Notes: generated from the letters alone by a model not told the origin. A stretch of 64,000 nt of DNA from Hygrocybe punicea (GCA_963556145.1 OY744468.1:3720001-3784000), one strand, 5' to 3'. Positions 1 through 13,674 are shown, counted from the stretch's first letter. Program-made: numbers and translations.

Positions 1-185
1 TAACTAAAGATGATGATGAATGTCGGTCCAATGCAATTTTTTGTGTGAAGTTCATTGACTTAGTTGTACATAGTCAATGGCAGAAACAGCGACAGACCTA
101 GTCATGCAACTGATGACACATCAAATCCATGGTACCCCTGGCCTGACAAACTGGTCTGTAAGCCATTCGCATCCATGGTTTATTT

Positions 186-3100
186 TTGGTTCCCATGCTA
201 ATCATGCCCATTGAGACCTATACCATGGATATCATGATGTATTTGCCTCAGTCAGCATTTTCCAAGTGTCAAGTGGATCTCATTGCGTGGCTACTCAGAA
301 CAAATGGTGTTCCAAATGTACCATCTGCCCAGGTAATGAAGAAGCTTGGGAAATCTTTGCAAAAGACATGTGGCATAAGGACCATCCCCTATGATGGCAC
401 TTTTGGCCACAAATATTTTGTCAACTCATTAAATGATATCGTTGCTCAGGTACAGATTCATATATGTTTATAAGCTTGAGGGTCATGTTCAACACAAGGA
501 AATGGCAAATCCTTGAGTCCAACTGCACCTTAGCTTTGACCCAGAGGATACCGGCAAGACTGTCAACGAGTACTGTCAGGTGACACATTGGGGCAAGGAA
601 GTGGATCCGACCCTTCTAACACCATCGGCTATTATCCAAAATCAGCACTACTTCATCTTTGAACCCTGTCTTGCTGGGAGTATTCCATGTATACCAGTGT
701 GGTGGTTTTGTCGTCAGGGGAAGTTGTTTGCGAAGGCATGGATGCTACATGTAGTGTCTCGCGGACATGATAGTGGGTGGGTTGTGGAGGAATACAATGA
801 GATTGAAGTTGCTGAAGATCAGTTTACCTTGTCATTTGGGAGTTAGGATGCGAGCCGTGCAACTAGCAACTTACCACATGCATCGCACATCTTCGGTGAG
901 TTCAACTCATCTGGTTTACTCCACTGAAGAATCAATTATGGTTGCACTCAGGTTCCTTGAAACACCCTCATGGACAGCTGCAGCCGTGGACTTTAACTGA
1001 CCCCAAAGCCGGTAATTGCTGGAGAGTGATTGCAAATGGTACCCCAGTGTGGCTGTACTGCGATGACACATCAGGCAATGCATCAAAAAAATGGAACAAG
1101 CACAATTCTTATTTATTTACTGCTGCCGGTCTTCCACATTCTAACGCACAAAAAGAGTACAATATACATTTCCTCTGCACATCCAATACTGCACCCCTGC
1201 TCAAAATGTTAGATGGCATTCTAGACCAGTTTGAGTAAGCCCACTGAGTGCTAAGAATTTCTTTCTGAAAATTAACTATGCCTTAAATCAGCTTGGGATT
1301 CAGGCATATGGCCTTGGGATTGCATGCATCAAGACTGTGTCTTGGTTTTGCCATTCATTGTGGCCTTGCCAGCCGATAATCCCATGCAAAGTGAATTGGC
1401 TTGTCACATCGGAATGAAGGGGAAACTTTTTTGCTGGGTATGCATGGTAGGAGGCGGGTCAGATGCCTGGGATGTGGATGAGAATCAGCCCACCGATGAA
1501 TCTGAGGGAGGAAGTGAGAGCGAGCAACCAAAGCAAAGCCAGAAATGGTCAGAAACTATGGCCAAGATGATACATCGATTGCATCAATTCACCAAAGTAC
1601 GTGGTGTTCTTTGTTCTTTTGAGAACAAGCGTGGCTGTTAATTACATTAGATTGGTCATCTTCGCTCCAAGGACCATACACTCAAACAACTTGACATTCT
1701 TTTCAGACTGGGAGAAACGGTTGGCAATAAATCTAAGATCAAGGAGCAGAAGACAAAATGGGGCGTGAAGGATACATTGCTAGACACTCACATGCAGCAC
1801 TTAGCTGACTCGTACAAAGGATGCTGTGGCACTGCCGAGAAACAGAAAGCTCTGGATGACTACATTGCCTCTCTGCTGAAGGATGTCAAGAGTCCTGTAT
1901 GGTGGACAGAGGTGATTGCATTTATTAATGGCCAATAGAGGTACTAATGGAATTCACCATACCAGGTCTTGACCCCCACGTGGATATACCAGTCGAAATC
2001 CTGCATGTGATACTGCTCGGATTTGTGAAGTACCTCTGGAGAGATGCTATTCAAAATCAGCTGAGAACGGCGACAAACAAGGCTCTCCTTGAAGTGCGGC
2101 TCTCATCAATTGATCTCCGTGGTCTTGATATCAACAGAATCACCAGACATACACTGGTGCATTATGCCGGTTCACTGACAGGCCGTGACTTCAGAGTCAT
2201 CACACAGGTTGCACCATTTGTATTACACGGTCTTATGCCGGAATCTTGTTATAACACCTGGTGTCCCTATCAAACCTCATCCCACTTGTATGGCAGCCAA
2301 TGATCCTGGATATCAATGACTATTTGCTAAGTTTCTTCCCTTCAATATCCTGGGAAATTTTGATGGCCAGCCATTCAGCATCGTCTCGAAATGGCCATAC
2401 ATGATTTTCTTGCATGTGTGGCCAAATGGACATCGTGATGGTTCAACAAACCAAAATTCCACATTCTTCTTCACATCCTGGCTCATATTTGATGCTTTGG
2501 ACCCATGATCCTATTTGCTATGGAGGGATTTGAATCATTTAATGCTCTGATATGGACCATGAGCATCCACTTGAACAGGCTCACACTGTCATGAGACATT
2601 GCTTTGGCATTTGCTCACGCCAATCATATTCATCATTTGCTCAGTGGGGCACAATTTCGTCAACAAAGCAACTCTCCAACCAAGGCCAGGATGAATGTTG
2701 ACAAGGTCTTCACTTGTGAGATAGGTGAATGGCATGCCATTGGGGAGGAACCACTGAAATTAGCTGTGCACTGTGACACTGTCTTGAGTTATCTTGCACT
2801 TTCCACTGTGGCTTCCAAAAATGGTCAGACATTGCGGTTGTCTATGAATTATAATAACAGTCTCTTTTTCTATCAGGCATATGTGTCCCAGATCAAGTAC
2901 AACCACGTGCCTACTCAGAGTTGATTGCAAGCATTCATTTCCCCAGTGTGATCCAAGATTATCAAAATAATTTATTCAAAACAAATCATTCAGTGATCAT
3001 TCTCAATGGAGATGACTGTGCAATTGGCCAGTGGGTCCTTGTAAAACCAAATGTTGACAATGCCGCCCCACAAGTTGCCTGTGTGCGAGAGATCATACAG

Positions 3101-3470
3101 GTGGTTGGCTCAACAAATGACAGCCAGACACCATGCTTTTGCAGGAAGGAAACATCTCTCATTATTCAGGGACCTCACGTATGCCTCGTGTTTCCCTGTC
3201 CGCACAGTGGATGCTGAAACCCATTGTGGTTGTTTATTCATCCAAATTATATCATCTAATTTACAAGCTCACATTTACCTTTCAGGATATTCTTTGCTCC
3301 GCAAACATGCAGCACTTTTATCAAGCTCACAGTTGCACCACAGCTGCTGCGGGATTTATTCGACAAGAACGGCAAGATACAAATATTCCCAAGCTGCTCA
3401 TTGTCCACTGAAATCCTACAGACCTCCTTCTCAATACAGCTTGGATGCAAGATGCCTGGCACTTCGACAA
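186..3470 (+). pseudogene. Decayed Plavaka-type (CACTA-like) transposase
   Basis: Fragments in all three frames line up in the order expected for basidiomycete Plavaka transposases. An N-terminal piece at 186-470 carries GVPNVPSAQVMKKLGKSLQK and YDGTFGHKYFVN. Next comes a piece with DPTLLTP (580-840). A core block at 1324-1640 reads LPFIVALPADNPMQSELA followed by a CWVC pair. A block at 1947-2300 has DPHVDIPVEILHVILLGFVK. Further fragments run to about 3470. The family catalyses cut-and-paste transposition in the nucleus. Here stops and frame changes occur every few hundred bases, so no functional protein can be made. Some frame changes may be introns, but stops such as those near 840, 1240, 1640 and 2303 cannot all be. 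The call rests on remembered family motifs; a CACTA relative is the alternative. Confidence 0.75.
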
Positions 3471-4035
3471 ACTGCGATTCCCACTCAATCCGCAACTTGT
3501 AGATCTTGATGGTGCAATTCAGGCAGGTGTTGCCTTGGAGATAGATCAGAGAAATTTAGCTCAGGCTGGAGTGGAAAGGGGGAGAGGGCAAGGGCAAGGG
3601 CAAGGGCAAGGGTGAGGGCAAGGACAAGTGCAAGCATGGGGACAGCGAGAAATACAAGTAGAGACATCAATAATCGGAAGTGTAACTTAGAATCAATCTG
3701 GAAAGGGACAAAGCAATTAAGGCTGTGTGATCATTGCCAAATTACAGCTAACCACCACTATGTCAAAGCTAACACCCTTACAAGGGCTCCTCCTTCGCAG
3801 TTCTGGTCAACTGGAGTCTGATAGCAGGTTTAAAGAGGACAGTTCAGACTTTCTGTCTGGAACAATTTACCAGTTGCCATATCTATCGCAGTTGGAGCAT
3901 TGGGACTCACAGGAAATCCACAACAATAATGGCAAGCCATTCATGTTTCATGGAAAGGAGAGACATCACTCTCTCTTTGTCGACATGGCAAGGCATCACT
4001 CCCTCTTTGTCAACACGATGAGGTGTTATGCTGAT
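3471..4035. other. Non-coding remnant with GGGCAA microsatellite
   Basis: This stretch lies between the Plavaka relic and the first W fragment. A short imperfect run of GGGCAA/GGGCAAG units occupies about 3575-3635. Two near-identical lines containing CATCACTCYCTCTTTGTC repeat at 3963-4015. The short open frames look incidental. It may be the 3' flank of the Plavaka element, but no terminus was recognised. Confidence 0.4.
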
Positions 4036-4279
4036 TACGAGTTCTTTTAATTTATTAAAAGACTCATTCTTTATCAGACCTGGTTCAGTGAGGGTTCGTA
4101 ATTAATTAATTAATTGATTAATTGATAAAGTTGATCGCCTATAGACAAAATTTTTTTAGGTAACAGATATGATTCTACTTCTGATCCTGGAAAATCAGAT
4201 ACAGTTGGGGCTATGTGTGGACAAGCTTACATAAGCATCCAAATATGGGTTGGTGCAAAAAAGACGAATTACCTTCCAA
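4036..4279 (+). repeat. W repeat copy A, left part
   Basis: Begins TTACGAGTTC and carries a near-palindrome around TTTTAATTTATTAAAA, then a run of ATTA units. The same sequence is at 56524-56750 in the same orientation and at 56020-56270 inverted. The copy stops at ...ACCTTCCAA and resumes at 43422 with AATTATATTC. An uninterrupted copy (56745-56760) shows the two parts belong together. W is non-coding, so it is probably a non-autonomous element of unknown class. Confidence 0.75.
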
Positions 4280-6319
4280 CTAGGGTTAGGACCCATCCAG
4301 GGAGTCAATAATCCTGTCAAGGACGGGATCTAAAGTCCTAGAAAGAAAGGGCTGCTGAGATGTTTTTGGAAAGTTTCTGTGGAATATATTGTGATTTATG
4401 GAGGGGGCTGAGACCTCGCTACGCTCGGCCCCGCCCCCTTGGATATTTGGTATTAAATGTTTTAGGTGTGCATATAAAGATAGCAATAGGAGCAGAGAAT
4501 ATTTTTACTTTTTTTATGTGGAATTTATGATGAAGGTGACTCAGCCCCAATGTCTTGGATATTTAATGGGCATATAATAATAACAATAGGTGCAGAGAAT
4601 ACTTTTATGTGGAATATATCATAAAGGGGGCTGAGACCTCACCCCCTCAACTATTAGGTGTCAATAATTCATAGTAATGGGTGGTAAAGGAAGAATTGTG
4701 AATTTTTATACATTTTGTGCATTGCAGAGAATATTCTTAGGTGGAATATATCACAAAGGAGGCTCAGACCTCACTTCAATTGGCTGCACCTGGAATATTT
4801 TGTATTAGAAGTCATAGGTGTACAAATAATCATAGTAAAGAAAGGATCAAGAATGTTTGTGTGGAGTGTTAAAACATTTTAGTCACATTGTGCAATGATT
4901 CAAATGACTTGCATTGTCCCCATTACAATGCTTTTTGTGCCACTCATGTTGGTTCACTATGCTCACCAACACTTGCAGCACCCCATCTTAATTTACATTA
5001 TATACAATGCTTTCTGTGTGCCAGTGAGGTTTGTGAGTGTACTTGTGGAACCCCAACTCCATGTCACAATGCGTTTTGTGCCACTGATGTAGCACCCCAT
5101 CTTAAGTTACTCACCTTCCCTATCACAATGCTTTTTGTGCCACTGATGTTTGTTCGCTGCGCTCACAAACATCTGTAGCACCCCGTCTTAATTTACTCTC
5201 ACCTTGTCCATGTTTGTTTGCTGCACTGACAACACCTGCAGCACCCCATGTACCTTTCTTTATACCAATGTCATTTATTATTGATAGGCTTGATCTCATA
5301 TTTGGGTTTTCATACCCAGTTCATTTATTGCTAAGTAGTTATCAATTTATTGTTATTATTTATTTATTTATTTATTGAATTATTATAATAAAATGTCAAA
5401 TATTATACAAACTGCTACAATACAGCACTGTAGAGCTCAGAGAGGTCAAGGACATGGCAGGAGAGTGATTTGGAGATGAATGGGGGCCACAGGAAGGGGC
5501 TGGAGAGGGGGGAAAGGCAGGGAGGTGGAGGGAGGGGCCAGAACAGGCCAGGAAGGGAGGGAGCAGAGAGGAGGGTGGAGGATGGGTGGAGGGAGTGCAG
5601 GAGGGTTGAAGGGAGGTAGAGATGAGCTGAATGGAGGGCAGTGAGGGCAGGGAGAGGGGGCCAAAGCCTTAGTGATCACTACCAAGTCAATTCACCTCCA
5701 AAACACCCAATTGAACTGAACACTCGCCTGGTACAGCAGGGGGTGGGTGCACCACAACCCCTGCTACCCTCAGAACTCCCCCATGGCGCTCAAAAGCAGC
5801 CGGAATGCGCCCCTCTTGCTGGGGGCACTGGTGGCACTGTTGCTGTCCATTGGTCAACTTGGGGGGGCCAAAAAGTCGCCTGGAAGGGGGTAGGAGACAG
5901 TAGAGGGGGATGGGAAAGTTGTGGGGCAGCAGGGGTAGCAGGAAGCCGGCAGCCGAGTCGGAAATGGAGTGGATAGGATGTTGAGGCAGCAGAAGGTTTT
6001 GGGTTCATCTGAGTGCGAACGCTTTGGCTGTAGATTTAAAACTCAGTCCGAATTTCAGCCACAACTCCGGACCTCCCCCAATTTTCTGACTCACAGACAC
6101 CACCAGAGAACTCCTTTTGGTGGGGAGAAATGTTGCATACATAGTGTAGAATACGTCTGCAATGACTCAGTCCACCAAACCCTCAGCAGCCTGCCAGAGA
6201 CTTCGCTTCGCTCAGTCTCTGCAAGCTGAGGCTTCGCTTCGCTCAGCCAACTCCGCAAAATTTATGTAAGCTACTTCCTAATCCGTCAGGTCACGTGTCC
6301 ACTGTCAACCTAACTATAG
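4280..6319 (+). repeat. X repeat unit 1 (~2 kb, non-coding)
   Basis: First of three tandem units. It starts CTAGGGTTAGGACCC and ends CCTAACTATAG; the end is an imperfect inverted copy of the start (CTATAGTTAGG). Unit junctions carry AA, the same dinucleotide found at both outer borders of the block (4278-4279 and 43422-43423). Inside are an AT-rich half with repeats around GAATATATC, a strongly purine-rich stretch (about 5480-5660), and a conserved 3' block with two small hairpins around CTTCGCTTCGCTCAG (6195-6250). No convincing protein is encoded; open frames in the purine-rich part reflect composition. It behaves like a non-autonomous DNA element, but the family is unknown. Confidence 0.7.
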
Positions 6320-6321
6320 AA

Positions 6322-8308
6322 CTAGGGTTAGGACCCGTCCAGGGAGGTGATAATCCCGTCCTGGACGGGATCTAAAGTCCTAGAAAGAAAGGACTGTAGG
6401 GATGTTTTTGGACATGTTATGTGGAATATATCATGATTCATGGAGGGGGCGGGGCCGAGCATAGCGAGGTCTCAGCCCCCTCAACTATTAGGTGTCAGTA
6501 ATAGGTAGTAAAGGAACAATTGTGAATTTTTATTTGGTGTTGGGTGAACATATAATAATCAAGATAGGTACAGAGAATATTTTTGGGTTTTGTATGTGGA
6601 ATATGTCCTTGAGGTTTGTTAGGCAAAATATAATCTACAGTAAATTCTGTGTAATGTGAATTCTTGCCAAAAATTATATTTATGTGCAATATGTTATGTT
6701 GAGGCCAGACCTTGGCCCCAATGTATGTTGCATACATTGTAACTGTTGCTGAGACCAACTACATTTTGTGCGATGTGGTCAGCCTGATCTCACTCAGTCT
6801 TACTACTCACAACTGTGAGTAAGTCTTCTTTGTAAATCTCTGTCATTGTGTTTACACTGTTGCTTTGTTAGCTCACCATTTCCAGGTAATATAATTTTCT
6901 TGCACTCCCCTTGCATTCAAACTCACTCCTGTTTTTCTCATCTTTTTGTGAATGCTAATATCTCACTGTCTTTCCTAACAAATACACTTTCTTCCTCAGG
7001 TTATGCCACTGGTCCCAGGACATGGTCACATTATCCTACCACTCATTGTGCCAGCTCACCAAGACCAGTTTAGTGATTAATTCCACTTGTAGGTATACAT
7101 ATCAGTAGTAAATGCTGAGTGTGAGCAAAGAAGAAAAGATTTTTTGAATTCCTATAATTTCATGTATGTCTGGAATGTATTATGTTTACTGCTGAGACCT
7201 GACCATGCTTGATGTTACAGGTAAATATCAGATAGACTCCCACCTGTACAGTGGAGAATAGTCTGGTTGCCTACTGAAGACAGGATTCACAGTAGTGAAG
7301 TCTTGACACTGCATTGCATTGGTTCAGCCATTGTTAAGTAGTTATTAATTATTTAATTATTTAAAAAGTTAAATTAAATTAAATCAAATTAAATGTCAAT
7401 ATCATACAAAATGAGCTACTACAGAGGGTACAGGCACAGTGTGATGAGAGAGATGACAGGAGAGTGATGGAGGGGTAGATGGGTGCTAAAGGAAGGGGCT
7501 GGAGAGGGGGAAAAGGTGGGAGGTGGAGGGGGGGGGCCAGAACAGGCCAGGAAGGGAGGGAGCAGAGAGGAGGGTGGAGGATGGGTGGAGGGAGTGCAGG
7601 AGGGTTGAAGGGAGGTAGAGATGAGCTGAATGGAGGGCTGGGAGGGCTGGGAGAGGGGGCTGAAGCCTGCGTGATCACTACCCAGTCAATTCACCTCCAA
7701 TACAGTCAATTAAACTGAAAACTCACCTGGAACAGCAGGGGGTGGGTGCACCACATCCCCTGCCGCCCTCAGAAGCCACCCTGGCGCTGAAAAGCAGCCG
7801 GAATGCGCCCCTCTTGCTGGGGGCACTGGTGGCGCCGTTGCTGGACATTGGCCACGTTGGGGGGGCCAAAAGGTCGGCTGGAGGGGGGTAGGAGACAATA
7901 GAGGGGGATGGGAAAGTTGTGGGGCTGCAGGGGAAACAGGGAGCTGGGAAGAGAGTCCGGAATGGCGGGGGTGGGATGTTGATGAGCAGAAGGTTTTGGG
8001 TTCGTCTGAGTCCGAACGCTCTGGCAGTGGATTTCGAACTGAGTCCGAATTTCAGCCACAACTCCGGACCTCCCCCAATTTTCTGACTCACAGACACCAC
8101 CAGAGAACTCCTTTTGGTGGGGAGAAATGTTGCATACATAGTGTAGAATACGTCTGCAATGACTCAGTCCACCAAACCCTCAGCAGCCTGCCAGAGACTT
8201 CGCTTCGCTCAGTCTCTGCAAGCTGAGGCTTCACTTCGCTCAGCCAACTCTGCAAAATTTATGTAAGCTATTTCCTAATCCGTCAGGTCACGCGTCCACT
8301 GGCTATAG
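6322..8308 (+). repeat. X repeat unit 2
   Basis: Second tandem unit, with the same ends as unit 1. Its 3' third (7440-8300) is nearly the same as units 1 and 3. The middle (6500-7340) differs from the other two and includes a stretch resembling neither, so it may be an older or recombined copy. The purine-rich block runs about 7490-7660. The hairpin block lies near 8190-8250. No supported gene. Confidence 0.7.
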
Positions 8309-8310
8309 AA

Positions 8311-10013
8311 GTAGGGTTAGGACCCGTCCAGGGAGGGAATAATCCCGTCAAGGGAGGGAATAATCCCGTCAAGGGAGGGAATAATCCTGTCAAGGATGGG
8401 ATCTAAAGTCCTAGAAAGAAAGGACTGCTGAGATGTTTTTATGTAGAATATATTGTGATTTATGGAGGGGGCTGAGACCTCGCTACACTCGGCCCCACCC
8501 CCTTGGATATTTGGTATTAAATGTTTTAGGTGCACATATAATCGGAGCAGAGAATATTTTTACTGTTATTATGTGGAATTTATGATGAAGGGGGCTCAGC
8601 CCTGATGTCTTGGATGTTTAGTGGGCATATAATAATAACAATAGGTGCAGAGAATATTTTTATGTGGAATATATCATAAAGGGGGCTGAGACCTCACTTT
8701 GCTCGGCCCTGCCCCCTCAACCATTAGGTGTCAATAATTAATAGTAATAGGTACTAAAGGAAGAATTGTGATTTTTTATACATGTTGTGCATTTCAAAGA
8801 ATATTCTTGGGTGGAATATATCACAAAGGGGGCTCACTGCCTGGCTCAGACCTCACTTCAATCGGCCGCACCTGGAATATTTTATATAAAAAGTCTTACA
8901 AATATTAATAGTAGTAGATAGTAAAGGAAGGATAAAGAATGTTTGTCTTGAGTGTCAAAACACTTTAGTCACCTTTTGCAATGTTTCAGATGACTTACTT
9001 TGTCGCTTTTTGTGCCACTGATGACTTGCAGCCCCCCATCTTAATTTACCTTATATACAATGCTTTCTGTGCCAGTGATGTTTGTGAGTGTACTTGTGGA
9101 ACCCAAATTCCATTGCAATTTATTCAATCACAATGCTTTTTGTGCCACTGATGTTTGTTCGCTGCGCTCACAAAAATGAGTAGCACCCTGTCTTAATTTA
9201 CTTGTCCACCACTAATGTTTGTTTGCTGCACTTACAACACCTGCAGCACCCCATGTCACCTTTCTTTATACACATGTCATTATGTTATAGTTATCATTAG
9301 GCTTGAGCTCATACTTGGGTTTTCATACCCAGTTCATTTATTGCTAAGTAGTTATCAATTTATTGTTATTATTTATTTATTTATTTATTGAATTATTATA
9401 ATAAAATGTCAAATATTATACAAACTGCTACAATACAGCACTGTAGAGCTCAGAGAGGTCAAGGACATGGCAGGAGAGTGATTTGGAAATGAATGGGGGC
9501 CACAGGAAGGGGCTGGAGAGGGGGAAAAGGCAAGGAGGTGGTGGGAGGGGCCAGAACAGGTCAAGAAGGGAGGGGGAGTGGAGGGGACAGTGGAGAATGG
9601 GTGGAGGGAGTGCAGGAGGGATGAAGGGATGTGGGGAAGAGCTGGATGGAGGGCAGGGAGGACAGGGAGAGGGGGCTGAAGCCTGAGTGATCACTACCAA
9701 GTCAATTCATGTCCAAAACATCCAATTGAACTGAACACTCACCTGCAGCAGCAGGGGGTGGGTGCACCACAGCCCCTGCTGCCCTCAGAACTCCCCCATG
9801 GCGCTGAAAAGCAGCCGGAATGCGCCCCTCTTGCTGGGGGCACTGGTGGCACTGTTGCTTTCCATTGGTCAACTTGGGGGGGGCGAAAAGTTGCCTGGAG
9901 GGGGGTGGGAGACAGTAGAGGGGGATGGGAAAGTTGTGGGGCAGCAGGGGCAGCAGGAAGCTGGCAGGAGAGTCCGGAAAAGCAGGGGGTGGGATGTTGA
10001 TGAGCAGAAGGTT
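8311..10013 (+). repeat. X repeat unit 3, left part (interrupted)
   Basis: Third unit, very close to unit 1, including the AT-rich centre at about 9335-9490, which matches 5325-5480 almost exactly. Just inside its start a short GGGAGGGAATAATC motif is triplicated (8330-8390). Similarity to units 1 and 2 stops after GATGAGCAGAAGGTT near 10013. The unit's right end reappears at about 43338-43421. About 230 bp expected between the two parts is absent, so the break is not a clean insertion. Confidence 0.65.
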
Positions 10014-10366
10014 CACCTGTGTGTCACCGCCAAGCTTACTAATTAGTAATATATCAAGGTCCCTGTTATGTTACTAACTAGGCAGCTTCGCCTGCTGGTG
10101 GCGTGTTCAGCGTTCAGGCAGTGTTCAGCATAGACTTGAGAGGTTTATGGGCCCCATATCTCGGAGTATTCCACCATCTGTGATTAGATACACACTGTGG
10201 CCCAGATAAGGCAATCGGGCATTGATCTCAGGGTCTGATGTCACATCAACTTGTCGAGCTCATCGTTGCCAACAATGAGCTCGCGTTTTCCCTCAATTCC
10301 ATAGATAATACCACAGTTTTTTTTTGTCCAATGTACAATACAATGTTCACAACACAATAAAAGTCC
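10014..10366. other. Intergenic flank downstream of KDZ gene 1
   Basis: Lies between the break in X unit 3 and the stop codon of the KDZ transposase. It holds short repeats of GTGTTCAG (10108-10132) and a TTTTTTTT run near 10319. I see no gene or recognisable element end. It is presumably the 3' flank or end region of the element that carries KDZ gene 1. Confidence 0.35.
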
Positions 10367-13300
10367 TCACTGATGTGTCATACGTTCAATACAATCCCTG
10401 AGCCATACAACTTCATCACACAATGCATCATCATCCTCCGGGAGGAGCTCTGTGCCCTCGAGATCTTCAAACGTCTGCATGTCAGCAGTCCCAACGGTTC
10501 CAGGAACCCTACCTGAATAGCCCTTCAATTGGTAAATGGCGCTCAGTCGCTTTCGGTGCTCATTGTTGACACGGCATCGCTCATCGGCAAAGCAACACAC
10601 CTCCTTGGCAAGTAGAGGGTTGGTAACAGCTAGACGATTACCAGAATGAAGGAGCTCCCGGTCTTCATGATCAACCCACACTTGTAGGCGGGGTATCTCG
10701 ACGTTGAGGTGATATATCTCTTCGTGGGCACGAAGGATTTTGAAATGCTTGACAGCAACTTGACAGTTTGTGGGAATAGCCCATGGTTTCGTGAGTACAT
10801 CATGTCTCGAGTACTTGAGAAGCTCAAAGTCACCCAACCAACCGTACTCTGCAACTTCCGAGTATTTAAGCACTGGACGAGGAGGGTTCTGCAGCGGAGC
10901 GAGCTGGTTGTATTTATCAAGAGCAGTGCGGATGGCAGTGGAACGGTGGGTGATGGCCTTAGAGATGTGCTTGCACAATTTATAGCCTATACAATATCAA
11001 TATCCTGATTTAATAAGTATACTGTATGATACTTACCCGTACCCGCCAAGTTAGCCTTCGAAAGTTCAAATAGTCGCTGCACCACCAACCCCTCCAGTTG
11101 TTCTACAACACGGATGAAATTCTGATTATTGATAAAATGCTTCGCTTTGCAGTATTCAGGGTGCTCCGGTGTCCAACGTTCTGTTACACCCAGTCGACGC
11201 TCTGTATCATCTGCAGCATTCATTTGAACTAGGAGTTTCCGATGTGCAGCAGCATGCTCAGCTTCTTGAGCTTTGAGTGCGGCACCGGAGGAAGGGAGGC
11301 CACCGGTTCTTGCAAAATCAGCGGGAGTATATGTCATGAAGTGTACTGTGGAGACGCGACCATAGACTTCCCTAACGATAAGTAGAAAGTCATGATGATA
11401 GTAAACAAATGAGGAAAGACTTACTGTGCTTTTCCGAGGGCTTCTAAAGCTTCAACGTAGGCAATTGCCTGCACATCATATTCTGGCGCAGCGGAGAGGC
11501 TCATGAGATACTCCAGTTCTTGGTTTCTCCACACCTCAAACACGTCATCTGGGAGAGAATGTTTTTCCTTGAATGCGTTGACTTCTGGGGTAAATTCCGC
11601 GATAATTGAGAGCGCCTGCTTATAGTTATTGTAAAGAAATCTGCCTTTTGAAAATGAGATTAGCGGTTGAAACCCAGATGCAAATACACTCACTGAGCTC
11701 TGCATATTTATCTTTGTCCCATTGGTCGAAATGAAGGTGTAGAAATTGTAACCAGTGGAAATGTGAGGCATGGCGAATCAGGCGAGCGGCGAAGTTTGAA
11801 GCTGAAAATATACGTTCGCAGGTTTCAAGATCTTCAAGGCCAAAACCGCGGAGATACAGTGGGTGATGGCGAAGCTGACAGATACGGTTGTGTGCATAAC
11901 CATGGAAAGCATTGACGGCGATGGTAAAGCCGTGTGCTTTTGCTTTTTCCCCGATGGAACTTGCAGCAACTGTGGCTTTATGCGCACACCCAATGTCATA
12001 CCCAACCCCTTGATCATCACCATGGGAGTCGATAAGCTCGTTGATTGTTGCTAGAGGATATTTCGCACTGCACAACATGTGAGAGTTAATTTACAAAACA
12101 AACTAAGTACTTACAGCTCCCCACTGTGGCGCATCTCTGCAATGGTTTCAATTAATGAATGCCGGCAAGCCGATAAGAATATCCCTGTCTGCTCAAATGC
12201 CATGATAGTACCCTCGTTGATGGAGTTAGCTACAGTCCAATTCTTGGTGCAGGCGGTATTGGTTTCATTAAAGGGCTGATCCTCGGATTTTTTTGCACCC
12301 AGACGCAGGCGTACATCATCCTTGAAATGGTCCACTTTTGAGACCGAAAGAAAGTAACTACTGTTGTATTTGCGTGGATCTGCATGCCCGGATCCATCCA
12401 CTCTCCGAGTTGAGCTGTTGCCATCCATTGCATGCAAACGAGCTGGCGAGAGTTTAGGCTCATCTGATAGCTGTTGAGTCCAGTATTAGTTATGCAATAA
12501 ACAGAAGATAAAAAGGTAAACCTTGAATCCACACGGTGGGCATGCATACCGAATACGCCAGTCTGGACCCCGACCAATGGCATCATTTACATGATGTTGG
12601 ACATGGCGAAGGATGTCAAGATAAGCATCAAATGCTGATGAAAACTGTGACCTCAAAGACTGCGAATAGGTAATCTATTCCAAAATATAGTCAGATATTA
12701 CAGTGCTGGTGTAATTATACTGACATTATGAATTGAGCATAGAACCTTAGTCATGGCTTGAATACTGAATGATGATTGGCGGCGGGGAATTTGATGATAG
12801 AACTCCAGGCATTCAAGAGTGATAGCTAGAGGAGGCTGTGAGGGTGACAACCCAAGTAGACCAATTGAAATGAGTGCCGCATTTGGAAGCTGATTGTGAC
12901 ACTGTTCCACTGGTTTCTTAAATGTATATTCTGAGTACGACAATTAAATTATGATTGATGTTGTAAATGGAATCAAGCTACCTCATAGTCCTAGCTCTGC
13001 GATTTCGAAGATATGTGGTGCAGACAAATGATCCTCCATGATGGTTGGATCGTCTGCGCCTGCAACTTTTGTCGCTTGAGCCTGGTGTTTCCAATGAAGG
13101 TATTCAGATATGAGAGATGGCATTTGGGTATCCCATGCTTCATGCAGCTGTCTATTGCGCTGGAGATGTGTCCGTAGATCCTGCCATTTACGAGTTCTCT
13201 TGGTATAAAAGCTTGAAGGAAGCGTGAGAAGATAGAAGTCACCCTGTCTGAGTCGTGACTTACTGTACAACGGTGACTAGTCTTGCCTGATCAACAGCAC

Positions 13301-13674
13301 GTCCTTCCTGACCGACCTCTGTAGGGTTTGCAGATTCATCCAGGTCATTCTCATCTGTCCAATCGGACTCTTGATCGTTATCACCGACAAAATTCTCGAA
13401 TTCATCCAATCTCGCAGGTTCTTCACCAAACTCCATGGAAGCCTCTGATAATAGTTGCCGTGCCCTCCCTGTCTTCTCTGGTTATATTTTATTAGTCTGT
13501 TGTACTGTAAACAAGGTGAATGAAATTGCACACACTTGCAAGTTTGTCTGCCCGTTCTTGGTCTAGAGCAATTCGAGCGCATCTGATATCTCGTAGACGT
13601 GCACTCATCGAGGATGGCCCCTTGTCTGTTAGTACTGTCATTTTGACTCGGCTTGAAGTTGCATGGCGACCCAT
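10367..13674 (-). CDS. KDZ-family transposase gene 1 (CxC1-like), apparently intact
   Basis: Multi-exon gene read leftward from ATG at 13674. Conserved blocks in order: an acidic N-terminus; a cysteine pair CPPCGFK (about 12540); the core HAMDGNSS (about 12430); YPLATINEL then YDIGC (about 12060-11980); FHGYAHNRICQ; GLEDLETCERIFS; and a C-terminus with GYKLCKHISKAITHRS and LNVEIPRLQ. Frames join across roughly ten GT-AG introns of 40-70 bp (for example 13535-13478), and no internal stop was needed. Candidate acidic catalytic residues are the D of DGNSS, the D of YDIGC and the E of ETCERIFS; this is inferred from family layout. The enzyme should move its own element in the nucleus. A gypsy LTR ends 97 bp upstream of the start, so native expression is probably altered. 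Confidence 0.85.

Noticed and set aside
4280..4294. Telomere-like TAGGGTTAGG
   Set aside because: Less than two TTAGGG-like units; it is the fixed end of the X repeat, not a telomeric array.
5446..5985. Proline-rich open frames in the X repeat
   Set aside because: They lie in purine/pyrimidine-skewed DNA, occur on the pyrimidine-coding strand only, and differ by frame breaks among the three X units.
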